64,000 nucleotides of DNA. It comes from Alphaproteobacteria bacterium (GTDB taxonomy: Bacteria > Pseudomonadota > Alphaproteobacteria > Micropepsales > Micropepsaceae). Each line of letters starts with the position of its first letter. Position 1 is the first letter of the stretch. Below, in pieces: positions 10,363 through 18,726 of this stretch. A program made the translations under genes and the position numbers. The stretch covers positions 1-64,000 of the forward strand of contig JAFARO010000012.1 in assembly GCA_019245415.1 (NCBI GenBank). The letters run 5' to 3'. The notes under the pieces were generated by a model. That model saw only the letters and a list, made by a program, of their open reading frames with translations. It did not search any database and had not been told where the DNA came from.

Positions 10363-10640
10363 CTATGGGGAGGGGCTTACCACGGGCTGCACGCCCTCAA
10401 GATCGGCGAGGTTCAGATCCACCCAGGAAGGTGCCGGTGCAGGGATTGGCCTCGACGAAAACGATCCGCCCGTGGCGGTTGCAGGCGCGGACACAGCGTC
10501 CGCCGATGAAGGTCCGCATTCTGGAACGCCATCTCGAACTTTCCTTCTTTCCAAATCCATTCGAGCCGGTCCGGCTGGAGCAGCCGTTCCATGTCGCGTA
10601 AGATGGCGGAGCGGTTCTGAACCCGTTCTGGACGCGCCAT
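10363..10640 (-). pseudogene. Frameshifted small gene, unrecognised product
   Basis: No single frame is open with good codon use, but three consecutive pieces are. The first runs from the ATG at 10640 to about 10530 and includes RLEWIWKEGKFEMAFQN. The second continues one frame over with GRIVFVEANPCTGTFL. The third continues one more frame over with VDLNLADLEGVQPVV and stops at 10363. Third-position GC is high in each piece and drops outside it. Two single-base insertions would explain this. A matching terminator lies just downstream. The phrase GRIVFVEANPCTG resembles GRIVWFDADAHTG in the neighbouring small secreted protein. It may be a decayed gene or contain two sequencing errors. Confidence 0.45.
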
Positions 10641-10679
10641 TCATGACGGGTTCATGCAAGGAGTGCTAGAAAACCAACC

Positions 10680-11039
10680 ATGCGGATGCGCGCAATCGCT
10701 TGTCTTTGCTTGGCTTTCGGCGCGCTGTGGAGCGGCGCCGCATGGGCCGATGACGACCGCAACGCCCCCTCTCTGGACAGCATCCTTCCCGCCATCCGTC
10801 AGCATCACCCCGGCAAGTTCTACGATGCCGAAGGGCCCTATGAGGGGCCGGACGGGCAGTTGCGCTACCGCCTCAAATGGATGACGCCCGATGGCCGTAT
10901 CGTCTGGTTCGATGCCGACGCGCATACCGGCCGCGTGCTCAGTCCCGAATTCGAGCAGCGTGTGCGTCCGCCATTGCGCGAGGAACGCCCCGACCTGCGT
11001 CCGTTCGAGCGTCCGCGGCCGCCGCGACGGCCGCGTTAG
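10680..11039 (+). CDS. Small secreted PepSY-like protein
   Basis: A 119-residue protein with a signal peptide (about residues 1-23, cleaved after AAWA). Its mature part resembles a PepSY domain: DSILPAIRQHHPGKF followed by LRYRLKWMTPDGRIVWFDADAHTGRVL. The tail is rich in Pro and Arg. PepSY proteins are often periplasmic inhibitors or sensors, and small ones are frequently encoded next to OmpR-type regulators. The response regulator begins 9 bases downstream, so it is likely part of the same operon and may modulate the kinase. The domain call is by eye only. Confidence 0.7.
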   Translation: MRMRAIACLCLAFGALWSGAAWADDDRNAPSLDSILPAIRQHHPGKFYDAEGPYEGPDGQLRYRLKWMTPDGRIVWFDADAHTGRVLSPEFEQRVRPPLREERPDLRPFERPRPPRRPR

Positions 11040-11048
11040 GAGCAGCAT

Positions 11049-11738
11049 ATGCGCCTGCTTCTCGTCGAGGACGACCGCGACCTGCAACGCCTGCTCAAGA
11101 AGGCGCTGAGCGAGGCGGGTTATGTCGTCGACACCGCGGGCGACGGCGAAGAAGGGCATTTCCTCGGCGACACCGAACCCTATGACGCCGTCATCCTCGA
11201 TCTCGGATTGCCCAAGCTCGATGGCGTGCGCGTACTCGAGAAATGGCGCAAGGCCGGGCGCAAGATGCCGGTCCTGATCCTGACTGCGCGCGACCGCTGG
11301 AGCGACAAGGTCGCCGGTTTCGATGCGGGGGCCGACGATTACCTGGCCAAGCCCTTTTACACCGAAGAGCTGTTGGCGCGGGTCCGCGCGCTGCTGCGCC
11401 GTGCAGCCGGATTTGCGACCTCGGAGATCGATATCGGCCAGCTCCACATCGACACGCGCGCGAGCCGCGTCACCATGGACGGCAACCCGGTGAAGCTGAC
11501 CTCGCTCGAGTACCGCCTGCTGGCCTATCTCGCCCATCACCGCGGCAAGGTGGTGTCGCGCACCGAACTGGTGGAGCATCTCTACGATCAGGATTTCGAC
11601 CGCGACTCCAACACGATCGAGGTGTTCGTCGGCCGCTTGCGCAAGAAACTCGATCCTTCCCTCATTCAGACGGTACGCGGCCTTGGCTATTGCCTCGACG
11701 ATCCAAGCACTTCGGAAAAGACTGGCGCCCAGGCTTAA
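11049..11738 (+). CDS. OmpR/PhoB-family response regulator (PhoP-like)
   Basis: A 229-residue two-domain regulator. The receiver domain (residues 1-115) has the acidic pocket Glu7, Asp8, Asp9, the phospho-acceptor Asp51 (ILDLGLPKLDG), a Thr in LILTARD and the conserved Lys in YLAKPF. The C-terminal winged helix (about 130-220) shows LTSLEYRLLAYL and VGRLRKKLDP, as in OmpR-type DNA-binding domains. It sits after the small PepSY-like gene and overlaps the kinase gene, so all three probably form one operon. The best guess is a PhoP-like regulator, based on the kinase type; its target genes are unknown. Confidence 0.9.
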   Translation: MRLLLVEDDRDLQRLLKKALSEAGYVVDTAGDGEEGHFLGDTEPYDAVILDLGLPKLDGVRVLEKWRKAGRKMPVLILTARDRWSDKVAGFDAGADDYLAKPFYTEELLARVRALLRRAAGFATSEIDIGQLHIDTRASRVTMDGNPVKLTSLEYRLLAYLAHHRGKVVSRTELVEHLYDQDFDRDSNTIEVFVGRLRKKLDPSLIQTVRGLGYCLDDPSTSEKTGAQA

Positions 11739-13092
11739 CTCGCTTGCGGCCCGGTTGATCGCGGCGGCCGCGATCTGGGCCATATTCGGCCTCGCGATGG
11801 GCGGCTTCTTCCTCAGTCGCGCTTTCCGCACTGCGGTCGAAGACAATTTCAACACCACCTTGCAAGCCGATCTCGACGGGCTGGTCGCGGCCGCGGAGGC
11901 CGATCCCAATGGCGGCGTCGTGCTGGAGGAGAGGCTGCTCAACCACCGTTTCGAGCGCATCTATTCGGGGCTCTATTGGGAGATCCTGCCCGAGGCGCGC
12001 GGCCAGCCGGTTCAGTTTTCGCACTCCCTGTTCGACCACCTGATCAACATCGCGGACACCAGCAGCGTCGGCAGCACGACCTGGGGCTATGCTGAGGGAC
12101 CCGAGAACCAGCGCCTGCGTGTGGTCGCGCAGCAGGTGGTCTTTCCGATCTCGGCCACACCCAACAAGGACGACAGCCGGGCCTATGTGTTCATGGTCGC
12201 GGCCGATCTTGCCGGGGTCGACAGCGAGACCGACGAATTCAACGGCACCTTGATCTGGGCCTTTTCCCTGCTGGGCGTGGGCCTGATCATCGCCGTGCTC
12301 TTGCAGGTGCGCGTCGGTCTGCGCCCGCTTGCCCGCCTGAGCGGTGCCTTGGCCCGGATCCGCGATGGCAAGGCGCGCCGCCTCGAAGGCACATACCCCG
12401 CCGAGATCGCCCCGCTGGTTGGCGAGCTCAACAGCCTGATCCAGCACAGCGAGGAAGTGGTCGGACGGGCGCGGACCCATGTGGCCAACCTGGCGCACTT
12501 CCTCAAGACCCCGCTCACCGTGCTGGCAAGCGAGGCGCAGGCCCAGTCCGGACCGCTGGCCGAGCAGGTCCAGCGCCAAGTCGATGCGATGCGCCGCCAG
12601 GTGGATCACTATCTCGCGCGCGGCCGCGCGGCCGGCGCGCTCGACGTGCTGGGCAACCGCACCCGCGTCGAGGAGGTGCTCGACGATCTGGTCCGCGTGC
12701 TGGCGCGCATCCATGGTGAGCGCGGGATCGCGATCTCGGAAGATTGTCCGAGGAGCCTGTTCTTTCGCGGCGAGCGTCAGGACCTGGAGGAGATGGCCGG
12801 CAACCTCATCGACAACGCCTGCAAATGGGCAAAGGCCCGGGTGCGGGTGAGCGCGCTGCCGGAAGGCGCGAAATGGCGGCTGGTGATCGAAGACGACGGC
12901 CCCGGCCTCAAGGCCGAAGATCGGGAGCGCGTGCTCGGGCGCGGCGAGCGGCTTGACGAGAGCGTACCGGGCAGCGGACTGGGGCTTTCCATCGTCGGCG
13001 ACATCGCCAAGCTCTATGGCGGGACGCTGGCCCTCGACAGCTCGCCGCTGGGCGGCCTGCGGGCGCAGCTGGTGCTACCGGCTCTGGCCTGA
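11683..13092 (+). CDS. PhoQ-like sensor histidine kinase
   Basis: Membrane sensor kinase of about 469 residues. A first membrane segment lies at about residues 24-48, followed by a periplasmic sensor of about 140 residues, a second segment near 190-212 and a HAMP-like linker. The phospho-acceptor is His272 in AHFLKTPL, an H-box in which Phe follows His, as in the PhoQ type (HSLKTPL). The ATPase domain has the N-box NLIDNACKWA, and G-boxes EDDGPGL and GSGLGLSIV. The start is uncertain: TTG at 11683 lies 56 bases inside the regulator gene, and no ATG or GTG fits ahead of the first membrane segment. Confidence 0.88.
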   Translation: MAIASTIQALRKRLAPRLNSLAARLIAAAAIWAIFGLAMGGFFLSRAFRTAVEDNFNTTLQADLDGLVAAAEADPNGGVVLEERLLNHRFERIYSGLYWEILPEARGQPVQFSHSLFDHLINIADTSSVGSTTWGYAEGPENQRLRVVAQQVVFPISATPNKDDSRAYVFMVAADLAGVDSETDEFNGTLIWAFSLLGVGLIIAVLLQVRVGLRPLARLSGALARIRDGKARRLEGTYPAEIAPLVGELNSLIQHSEEVVGRARTHVANLAHFLKTPLTVLASEAQAQSGPLAEQVQRQVDAMRRQVDHYLARGRAAGALDVLGNRTRVEEVLDDLVRVLARIHGERGIAISEDCPRSLFFRGERQDLEEMAGNLIDNACKWAKARVRVSALPEGAKWRLVIEDDGPGLKAEDRERVLGRGERLDESVPGSGLGLSIVGDIAKLYGGTLALDSSPLGGLRAQLVLPALA

Positions 13093-13158
13093 AAAGCCAG
13101 CCGAAAGCGGACGTTAACGGATAATGTTTAGGCTCTAGGCTGCAGCAAGGATGCCGGA

Positions 13159-14550
13159 ATGCTTTCGCCCGAAAAATCGGCGCAGTTGCGATCGCTGCTT
13201 GGCACTCTGCCGCCCCCTGCGGCGGCCAGGCTCGCGCGCGCCGTGGAGGTCGACAAGCTCGGCGGCGGCCGTGTCCTGCCCCATGAGATGATCCTCGACG
13301 CGCTGCGCCCGGCGCTGCGCATGGCGCCGCAGGCCGCGCGCACGCCGACGCCGATGCGTTTGTTCTGCCGTCCGTTCGAGGATCTGGTCAGCGAGCGATC
13401 GCCGAAGGACAAGGTCAAAGGCCGCATCGCGCGCGCGAGCATCGCGCCCGTGTGGTCGTGGCTGGAGAAGTTGCTCGGCCCCGCGGCGGCAGCCTATGTG
13501 GCCGAGACCCGCGGCTTGATCGTGTCGCAGGACTACGACGCGGCGCTCCATCGCGCCTCGTCGTTTTGGGCGGAATCGGCATCGGCGCTGCGCGGCGCCA
13601 TCGCCGCGGACCGCAAAGCCGCCCGCTTGGCGCTGGGAAGCGAAGCGGTGCTTGGCGATGCCGAGGAGATGGCGCTGTTGCTCGGCGCGGGGCCGGAGAT
13701 CGTCGAGATCCAGCGCCTCCTGCCGCGGCCGGTGCCAGAGCTCGGCGAAGAGATGCTGTGGTCGCTGCGCGAGGTGCACGACCGGCTGCTGCAGACACTG
13801 CCCGACGCCGCCCCTTATGTGGCGGTGGTGGCGATGAACCGGCTGGTCCAGCCCTGGCAGGCGCTGAGACTGCCCCAGCTCGTCAGCCGCAGCAGCCAGG
13901 ACACCCTGATCAGCAATACCGACATGAGCGTCGTGGGCGATCTGCTTTTCGCCGACATCGAGCATCACGGCGCGGCGGTGCGCAATGCGCGCCATCCCAT
14001 GTTCGACGTCGAGTCGTTGATCGAGCATCTGGCGCGCTTCACCGTGATTTCGAGCGCCATCGTCAAGGAGATCGACATCCGCCGCGACGGCAAATGGGGC
14101 AAGCGCCTGCTCAAGGATCGCGCCGCCATCGCCGAGACGATGGAAGGCTTCATGGAGCGCGCACCCAAGGAAATCGTCGCCATGCTGCCGGTGCAGAAGA
14201 GTGGCGCCTTCGGCGGCGGTCCCAAGATCGCCGACTTCTCCAAGCCGGTCGACAACGAAAAGGCCGAGCGCGGACTGCGCTATGCGCGGCTGGTGGTGGG
14301 CTGCGCGCCTTATGCCGCGACGGGCTCCTTCGCCGCGGCACAGAAAGATGCCCTCGACGAGGCGAGCCAGTATCTGCAAGCCTACAACGAGGATCTGGTG
14401 CGCGAGATGCGCGGCGCCGATCCGGCGCGGCGACGTGTGATCGAGCACCAGTTCGAGCTAGCGGCCGCGCTCACCGATCTTCTCTTCAGTCCCGAAGAGG
14501 GCGAATTCCTGCGCCGCCGCGCCCGCGCCGCGCTCGCCTCCGCGGCATAG
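13159..14550 (+). CDS. Conserved hypothetical protein, helical
   Basis: A 463-residue protein I do not recognise. It has no signal peptide or clear membrane segment and is predicted from composition to be mostly alpha-helical and cytoplasmic. Notable segments are SQDTLISNTDMSVVGDLLF, IEHHGAAVRNARHPMFDV and GFMERAPKEIVAMLPVQKSG. An AAGGA ribosome site lies 8 bases before the ATG. It stands alone between the kinase operon and a convergent CoA-transferase gene whose stop is 2 bases from its own. Codon use matches the neighbours, so it looks like a resident gene. Confidence 0.75.
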   Translation: MLSPEKSAQLRSLLGTLPPPAAARLARAVEVDKLGGGRVLPHEMILDALRPALRMAPQAARTPTPMRLFCRPFEDLVSERSPKDKVKGRIARASIAPVWSWLEKLLGPAAAAYVAETRGLIVSQDYDAALHRASSFWAESASALRGAIAADRKAARLALGSEAVLGDAEEMALLLGAGPEIVEIQRLLPRPVPELGEEMLWSLREVHDRLLQTLPDAAPYVAVVAMNRLVQPWQALRLPQLVSRSSQDTLISNTDMSVVGDLLFADIEHHGAAVRNARHPMFDVESLIEHLARFTVISSAIVKEIDIRRDGKWGKRLLKDRAAIAETMEGFMERAPKEIVAMLPVQKSGAFGGGPKIADFSKPVDNEKAERGLRYARLVVGCAPYAATGSFAAAQKDALDEASQYLQAYNEDLVREMRGADPARRRVIEHQFELAAALTDLLFSPEEGEFLRRRARAALASAA

Positions 14551-14552
14551 TC

Positions 14553-15749
14553 TCAGACCGCCCCTTGCTCGCGAAGCGCTGCGATCTCCAGCGCGGAATA
14601 GCCGAGTTCCCGCAGCACCAGATCGGTGTGCTCGCCGAGCAGCGGCGGGCGCATGTGGACCTCGCCCGGCGTGGAATGGAGCTTGACCGGCGTCGCGGCG
14701 ACGGTTGCGGGGCCGACACCGGGGAAGTCGACGCCTACAAAGAAATCTCCCGCCTGCACGTGCGGATCGGACAGCGTCTGGCGCGGCCGGTAGACCGGAC
14801 CCGCCGGCACGCGCGCCGCTTCGAACGCCGCGATGGCCTCGGCGGAGCTGCGTCCGGCGATCCACGCGCCGACGCGCTCGCTGATCGCCGCGCCGTTGTC
14901 GCCGCGCGCCTTGTCGCTCGAGAAGCGCGGATCATCGAGCCATTCCGCCGCGCCGATGAGCCTGGCGACGCGGCGGAAGAGAGGATCGCCGTTGACCGCG
15001 ACCGTGATCCAGCCATCGCTGGCGCGGAAGATGTCGGAAGGCCCCGCCGTCTGGCTGCGGTTGAGCGTCGGCTGGCGGTCGAGCGTCAGCACCGCCTCCT
15101 CGATCAGCGTCGGGCTGAAATAGGTGAGCGCGGTTCGCAGCAAGGCGCCTTCGACGAGCTGTCCCTTGCCCGTCGTCTCGCGTGCGCGCAAGGCCGCCGC
15201 GACGCCGAACGCGAGCAGCGACGCCGTGCCGAAATCGACCCAGGGCGCGGCCGCGCGCACCGGCTGTTCAAGCGAACCGGCGAACCAGGCCGCGCCGCAC
15301 ATCGCTTGCGCGACGCCGTCGAAGCCGACACGGTTCGCGTAAGGGCCCTCCATCCCGAAGGCGCTGACCACGGCCAGGATCGCGCGCGGATTGACCGCCG
15401 AGACGGCGCCGTAGTCGAGGCCCATGGCGCTCAGGGTCTCGCCCGGCAGGTTCGCCACCACGACGTCGGCTGAGCGCACCAGCCGCCGCACCACTTCGCG
15501 GCCCGCGTCGCACATGGGATCGAGCGTGATGCTCTTCTTGTTGCGGTTCATCTGCAGGAACATCGCGCCTTCGGCCGGGCTGCCATCGCCGTGGGTGGCG
15601 AGAGAGACGAGCGTGCGGTCTTCGCGCCCCTCGCGCTTCTCGACGCGGATCACGTCCGCGCCCAGATCGCCCAGCAGCGCGGCGCAGAACGGACCGGCGA
15701 TGTATCGCCCGAAATCGATCACACGGATGCCATCGAACGGTCGCGGCAT
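14553..15749 (-). CDS. CaiB/BaiF family (class III) CoA-transferase
   Basis: Cytoplasmic CoA-transferase of 398 residues, normal family length. The ATG at 15749 gives the typical start MPRPFDGIRVIDFGRYIAG. Further family marks are GDLGADVIRVEKREG, a KKSITLD segment like the family's KR.I.LDL, VVVANLPGETL, FGMEGPYANRVGFD and DIFRASDGWITVAV. The open frame continues far upstream, but that part is only the antisense of the divergent gene. Members move CoA between acyl-CoA and a free acid; the substrate cannot be read here. It is divergent from a second, rearranged family member, with about 80 bases between them. Confidence 0.88.
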   Translation of the reverse strand: MPRPFDGIRVIDFGRYIAGPFCAALLGDLGADVIRVEKREGREDRTLVSLATHGDGSPAEGAMFLQMNRNKKSITLDPMCDAGREVVRRLVRSADVVVANLPGETLSAMGLDYGAVSAVNPRAILAVVSAFGMEGPYANRVGFDGVAQAMCGAAWFAGSLEQPVRAAAPWVDFGTASLLAFGVAAALRARETTGKGQLVEGALLRTALTYFSPTLIEEAVLTLDRQPTLNRSQTAGPSDIFRASDGWITVAVNGDPLFRRVARLIGAAEWLDDPRFSSDKARGDNGAAISERVGAWIAGRSSAEAIAAFEAARVPAGPVYRPRQTLSDPHVQAGDFFVGVDFPGVGPATVAATPVKLHSTPGEVHMRPPLLGEHTDLVLRELGYSALEIAALREQGAV

Positions 15750-15827
15750 GGACGAACCTCGCTGATGTGCTAGAGTTGAAAGGCGGGGTAGTCGAGCTCG
15801 GATTATACCGGGCTGGTGGAGAGTTGC

Positions 15828-17261
15828 ATGAGTCCCCGCAAAGCGTTCGAGTATTTGAACCGCATCGCCGGCATAGCGCCATTGACGCCGCCGGCCTTCG
15901 AAGGCGCCGATCCCGTCCTCGTCACGCCGTTCCGCGCCGCCGAAGCGGCGTCCGCAGCGCTGGGCATGAGCGCCGCGATCGCGGCGGAAATCTGGCGCCT
16001 GCGCGGCGGCGACAAGCAGACGATCTCGCTGGACGTCAGGGCGGCCGCCGCCTCGCTGCTCTCCTACAGCTATGTGCGCCGCGACGGTCAGGCGCTGCCC
16101 CGACCGTCCGCGGACGCGCCCACGGTCGGGCTGTATCGCTGCGGCGACGGCCGCTGGATCCAGCTCCATGGCGGCTTCCCGCGCCAGTGGCCGCGCACGC
16201 TCGATCTGCTCAATGCGGCACACACCCGCGAATCGGTGGCGCAGGCTTGCGCCAAGTGGAACGCGTTTGCGCTCGAGGATGCGATCGCCTTCATGGGGCT
16301 TTCCGGCGCGGTGGTGCGCGGCCGTGAAGAATGGGCCGAGACCGCACAGGGCCGCGCCCTCGCCGCCCGCCCACCCGTCGTGCTCAAGAAGATCGCCGAG
16401 GCGCCGCCGCTGCGCCTGGGCGAGGCAGCCGAGCCGCTCTCCAATGTGCGGGTCCTCGACCTGACGCGCGTGCTTGCGGGCCCGGCTTGCGGACGCACGC
16501 TGGCATCCTATGGCGCCGAAGTGTTGAACCTGCGTGCCGAGCGTCTCGACACGATCGAGCTTTTCGATCTCGACACCGGCCATGGCAAGCGCTGCGCTTA
16601 TCTCGATCTCATCAAGCCGGCGGATGCGGAGCAGCTGCGCCAGCTGGCGCGAGACGCGCACATCTTCGTCGACTCCTATCGGCCCGGTGCGCTCGCGAAG
16701 CTCGGCTTTACGCCGGCGGCGCTCGCCCATATCTGCCGCGGCATCACTTATGTCTCGGTGGCCTGCTACGGCAACGAGGGACCCTGGTCCGGCCGCCGCG
16801 GCTGGGAGCAGGTGGCGCAGGCCGCCACGGGACTCGCTCTCGAGCAAGGCCAGTTCACAGCCGCCCGCCGCGGCCGCGAGCGCGAAGCCGCCCCCGAACT
16901 CATCCCTGCCGCCGTGCTCGACTATACCACCGGCTATCTGGCGGCGGCCGGCGCCGCGGCGGCGCTGCTGCGCCGTATCCGGGAGGGCGGCAGCTGGCAT
17001 GTGCAGGTCTCGCTCAGCGCAACGGCGATGTGGCTGCAGTCGCTCGGCAAGGTCGAGCCGGGCCTGGTCCCGGCGCAGGCCGACCTTTCCGGACTCGACG
17101 CCTATCTGCGATCGTGCGACACGGCGCAGGGGCGGCTCGACTTCCTCGGGCCGGTGATCAAGATGTCCAAGACCGCGCCGGTCTGGCAGTGTCCGCCGCC
17201 TCTGCCGGGCGCCGACCGGGCGCAGTGGCAGAACGCGCGCGAGGAGATGCATGCCGCCTAG
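15828..17261 (+). CDS. CaiB/BaiF-related CoA-transferase, permuted arrangement
   Basis: A 477-residue relative of class III CoA-transferases. The usual N-terminal start (PLSNVRVLDLTRVLAGPACG) appears only near residue 205. The first 150 residues resemble the middle and small domain of the family: KQTISLDVRAAAASLL then GLYRCGDGRWIQLHGGF. After the internal start the protein runs through FVDSYRPGALAKLGF, YGNEGPWSGRRGWEQ and SWHVQVSLSATAMWL and stops before a second small domain. So the halves are in swapped order compared with the standard enzyme. I chose the ATG at 15828 because GGAG lies 7 bases upstream. It overlaps the next gene by 11 bases. Confidence 0.8.
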   Translation: MSPRKAFEYLNRIAGIAPLTPPAFEGADPVLVTPFRAAEAASAALGMSAAIAAEIWRLRGGDKQTISLDVRAAAASLLSYSYVRRDGQALPRPSADAPTVGLYRCGDGRWIQLHGGFPRQWPRTLDLLNAAHTRESVAQACAKWNAFALEDAIAFMGLSGAVVRGREEWAETAQGRALAARPPVVLKKIAEAPPLRLGEAAEPLSNVRVLDLTRVLAGPACGRTLASYGAEVLNLRAERLDTIELFDLDTGHGKRCAYLDLIKPADAEQLRQLARDAHIFVDSYRPGALAKLGFTPAALAHICRGITYVSVACYGNEGPWSGRRGWEQVAQAATGLALEQGQFTAARRGREREAAPELIPAAVLDYTTGYLAAAGAAAALLRRIREGGSWHVQVSLSATAMWLQSLGKVEPGLVPAQADLSGLDAYLRSCDTAQGRLDFLGPVIKMSKTAPVWQCPPPLPGADRAQWQNAREEMHAA

Positions 17262-17589
17262 GAACAACCCGCTCAAGCTCAATCCGCTGCAATTGCGCAC
17301 GCTCACCCTGCTGCAGGCGTTGGCGAAGCTGCCCGAGGCCGAGCAGGGCAACGGCGAAGTCACCATCTCGCGCTTTCCCCAGGCCCATGGCGATCATTTC
17401 CATCTCGGCGACTCGGTCGTCGCGGGCAAGGACGCTACCGGCCTCTACAACGAAGCGGTGTGGAACGCGCTGCAACGCAAAGGTCTGGCAAAGAGCGCCT
17501 ATCCGCGGCAGATCGTGCTCACGCAAGCCGGCCTCGGCTATGAGACCGGACTGGCGGGCGACATCTTGCGCGGCGGCGCGGCGCATTGA
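17251..17589 (+). CDS. Small conserved hypothetical protein
   Basis: A 112-residue soluble protein of unknown function. It begins with a basic segment (MPPRNNPLKLNPLQLRTL) followed by a helix LLQALAKLP. A histidine-rich stretch, FPQAHGDHFHLGD, could bind metal, though that is inference. The C-terminal part (YNEAVWNALQRKGLAK then IVLTQAGLGYETG) has the look of a small winged-helix fold. It overlaps the end of the permuted CoA-transferase gene, so it is co-transcribed with it. It ends directly against the convergent lipoprotein gene. Confidence 0.7.
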   Translation: MPPRNNPLKLNPLQLRTLTLLQALAKLPEAEQGNGEVTISRFPQAHGDHFHLGDSVVAGKDATGLYNEAVWNALQRKGLAKSAYPRQIVLTQAGLGYETGLAGDILRGGAAH

Positions 17590-18171
17590 TCACTTCATCT
17601 TCGTAAGCACCACGAATTTGGCGCTGAACAGCGCGGCGCCCTCCTTGGTCGCGAAGAAGGCGTCGAGCTCCTTGGGCTCCGCGGTGAGACGGGCATCGTC
17701 ATCGGCCTTCGACTCGCCCTTGATCTTGTGCGCGCGGATGGCGGCGGCCGTCTTCTTGTCGTCGAGCAGCGAGAGCGTGAGCTTGCCGTTGCGGCCGATG
17801 TCGTAGCGGATCGGGATTATTTGCTTGGCATCCTCCTCGTTCGCGCGCTCGCCGTTCTTGGACCGCGCGCGGACGTTCATGATGTGGTTGGCGCCCAGGG
17901 TCGCAATCTGCGCGTCGTAGACGTCCCATTGATCGGCATCGTTTTCGAACGTCAGCAGCATCGCGGTCATGCCGCCGTCCGCATTGCGCAGGAAGGCGAA
18001 ATAGCCGTCCCCGTCGTCCTTGCCCTCGCCGTGGCCTTTCCACAGGCCGATCAACCGCGGATCGGGCCTGAAGCCCACCGTCGAGCCGATCGGATGATCG
18101 GTAGTGACCGGCAGGCATGCCGCGACAATAAGCCCGGCAAAGCCGAGCAGCAGAAATCGCCATCCGCGCAT
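17590..18171 (-). CDS. Putative lipoprotein of unknown function
   Basis: A 193-residue protein starting MRGWRFLLLGFAGLIVAAC; the sequence LIVAAC fits a lipobox, with Cys19 as the lipidation site. The mature part is hydrophilic (LIGLWKGHGEGKDDGDGYFAF, then TFENDADQWDVYDAQ) and reads like a periplasmic beta-rich domain. An in-frame upstream start at 18255 would put a non-signal segment before the hydrophobic core, so I prefer the ATG at 18171. No named family is recognised. It is divergent from ccmE and occupies the place where ccmI/cycH might be expected. Confidence 0.72.
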   Translation of the reverse strand: MRGWRFLLLGFAGLIVAACLPVTTDHPIGSTVGFRPDPRLIGLWKGHGEGKDDGDGYFAFLRNADGGMTAMLLTFENDADQWDVYDAQIATLGANHIMNVRARSKNGERANEEDAKQIIPIRYDIGRNGKLTLSLLDDKKTAAAIRAHKIKGESKADDDARLTAEPKELDAFFATKEGAALFSAKFVVLTKMK

Positions 18172-18272
18172 GGAAACCCCCAATTCGACGGCGCAAGGCT
18201 GGTCTCGGATTGGGGCGGAAGCGGGGCCGGGCGTTTGAGGTGCAGCCGCCTGCAACCCTATAGTGCGCCGCC

Positions 18273-18713
18273 ATGACTCCCAAGAAACGCCGCCGGCTCA
18301 CTTTCGCGCTCGCCCTCATCGTCGCCGGCGCCGGCGGAGCGGGGCTTGTCGTCTACGCGCTCAAGGACAACGTCCTCTATTTCTACAGTCCGAGCGACAT
18401 CGCCAAGAAGCACATCCGCGCCGGCACCGCCTTCCGCATCGGCGGCCTGGTGGAGAAGCACAGCGTCCAGCACGGCAAGGGAGCCGCGATCGGCTTCGTC
18501 ATCACCGACGGCGACAGCCGCGTGCCGGTGCGCTATGACGGCGTGCTGCCGGCGCTGTTCCGCGAGGGACAAGGCGTCGTCGCCGTGGGAAGCCTCGACG
18601 AGCGCGGCACCTTCGACGCCAGCGAGATCCTCGCCAAGCATGACGAGCGCTATATGCCGCCCGACGTGGTCGACGCCTTGAAGCGCTCCGGCCGCTGGAA
18701 GGAAGGCCAATGA
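18273..18713 (+). CDS. ccmE: Cytochrome c maturation heme chaperone CcmE
   Basis: Membrane-anchored periplasmic heme chaperone that carries heme from CcmC to the CcmF-CcmH ligase. It has 146 residues: a basic N-terminus, one membrane segment at about residues 9-29 and an OB-fold domain with FRIGGLVEKHS and VPVRYDGVLPALFREG. The heme-binding motif AKHDERYMPP contains His123 (covalent heme attachment) and Tyr127. It lies 13 bases before ccmF. Orthologue in rhizobia is cycJ. Confidence 0.96.
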   Translation: MTPKKRRRLTFALALIVAGAGGAGLVVYALKDNVLYFYSPSDIAKKHIRAGTAFRIGGLVEKHSVQHGKGAAIGFVITDGDSRVPVRYDGVLPALFREGQGVVAVGSLDERGTFDASEILAKHDERYMPPDVVDALKRSGRWKEGQ

Positions 18714-18726
18714 GAGCGCGGCTCTC

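Noticed and set aside
13452..15473. A 673-codon plus-strand frame
   Set aside because: It is an out-of-frame and antisense shadow of the hypothetical gene at 13159-14550 and the CoA-transferase at 14553-15749; its composition is Arg-rich and low in complexity.
15750..17366. Extension of the minus-strand CoA-transferase to 937 codons
   Set aside because: The upstream part is antisense to the divergent CoA-transferase. The family N-terminus begins exactly at the ATG at 15749.
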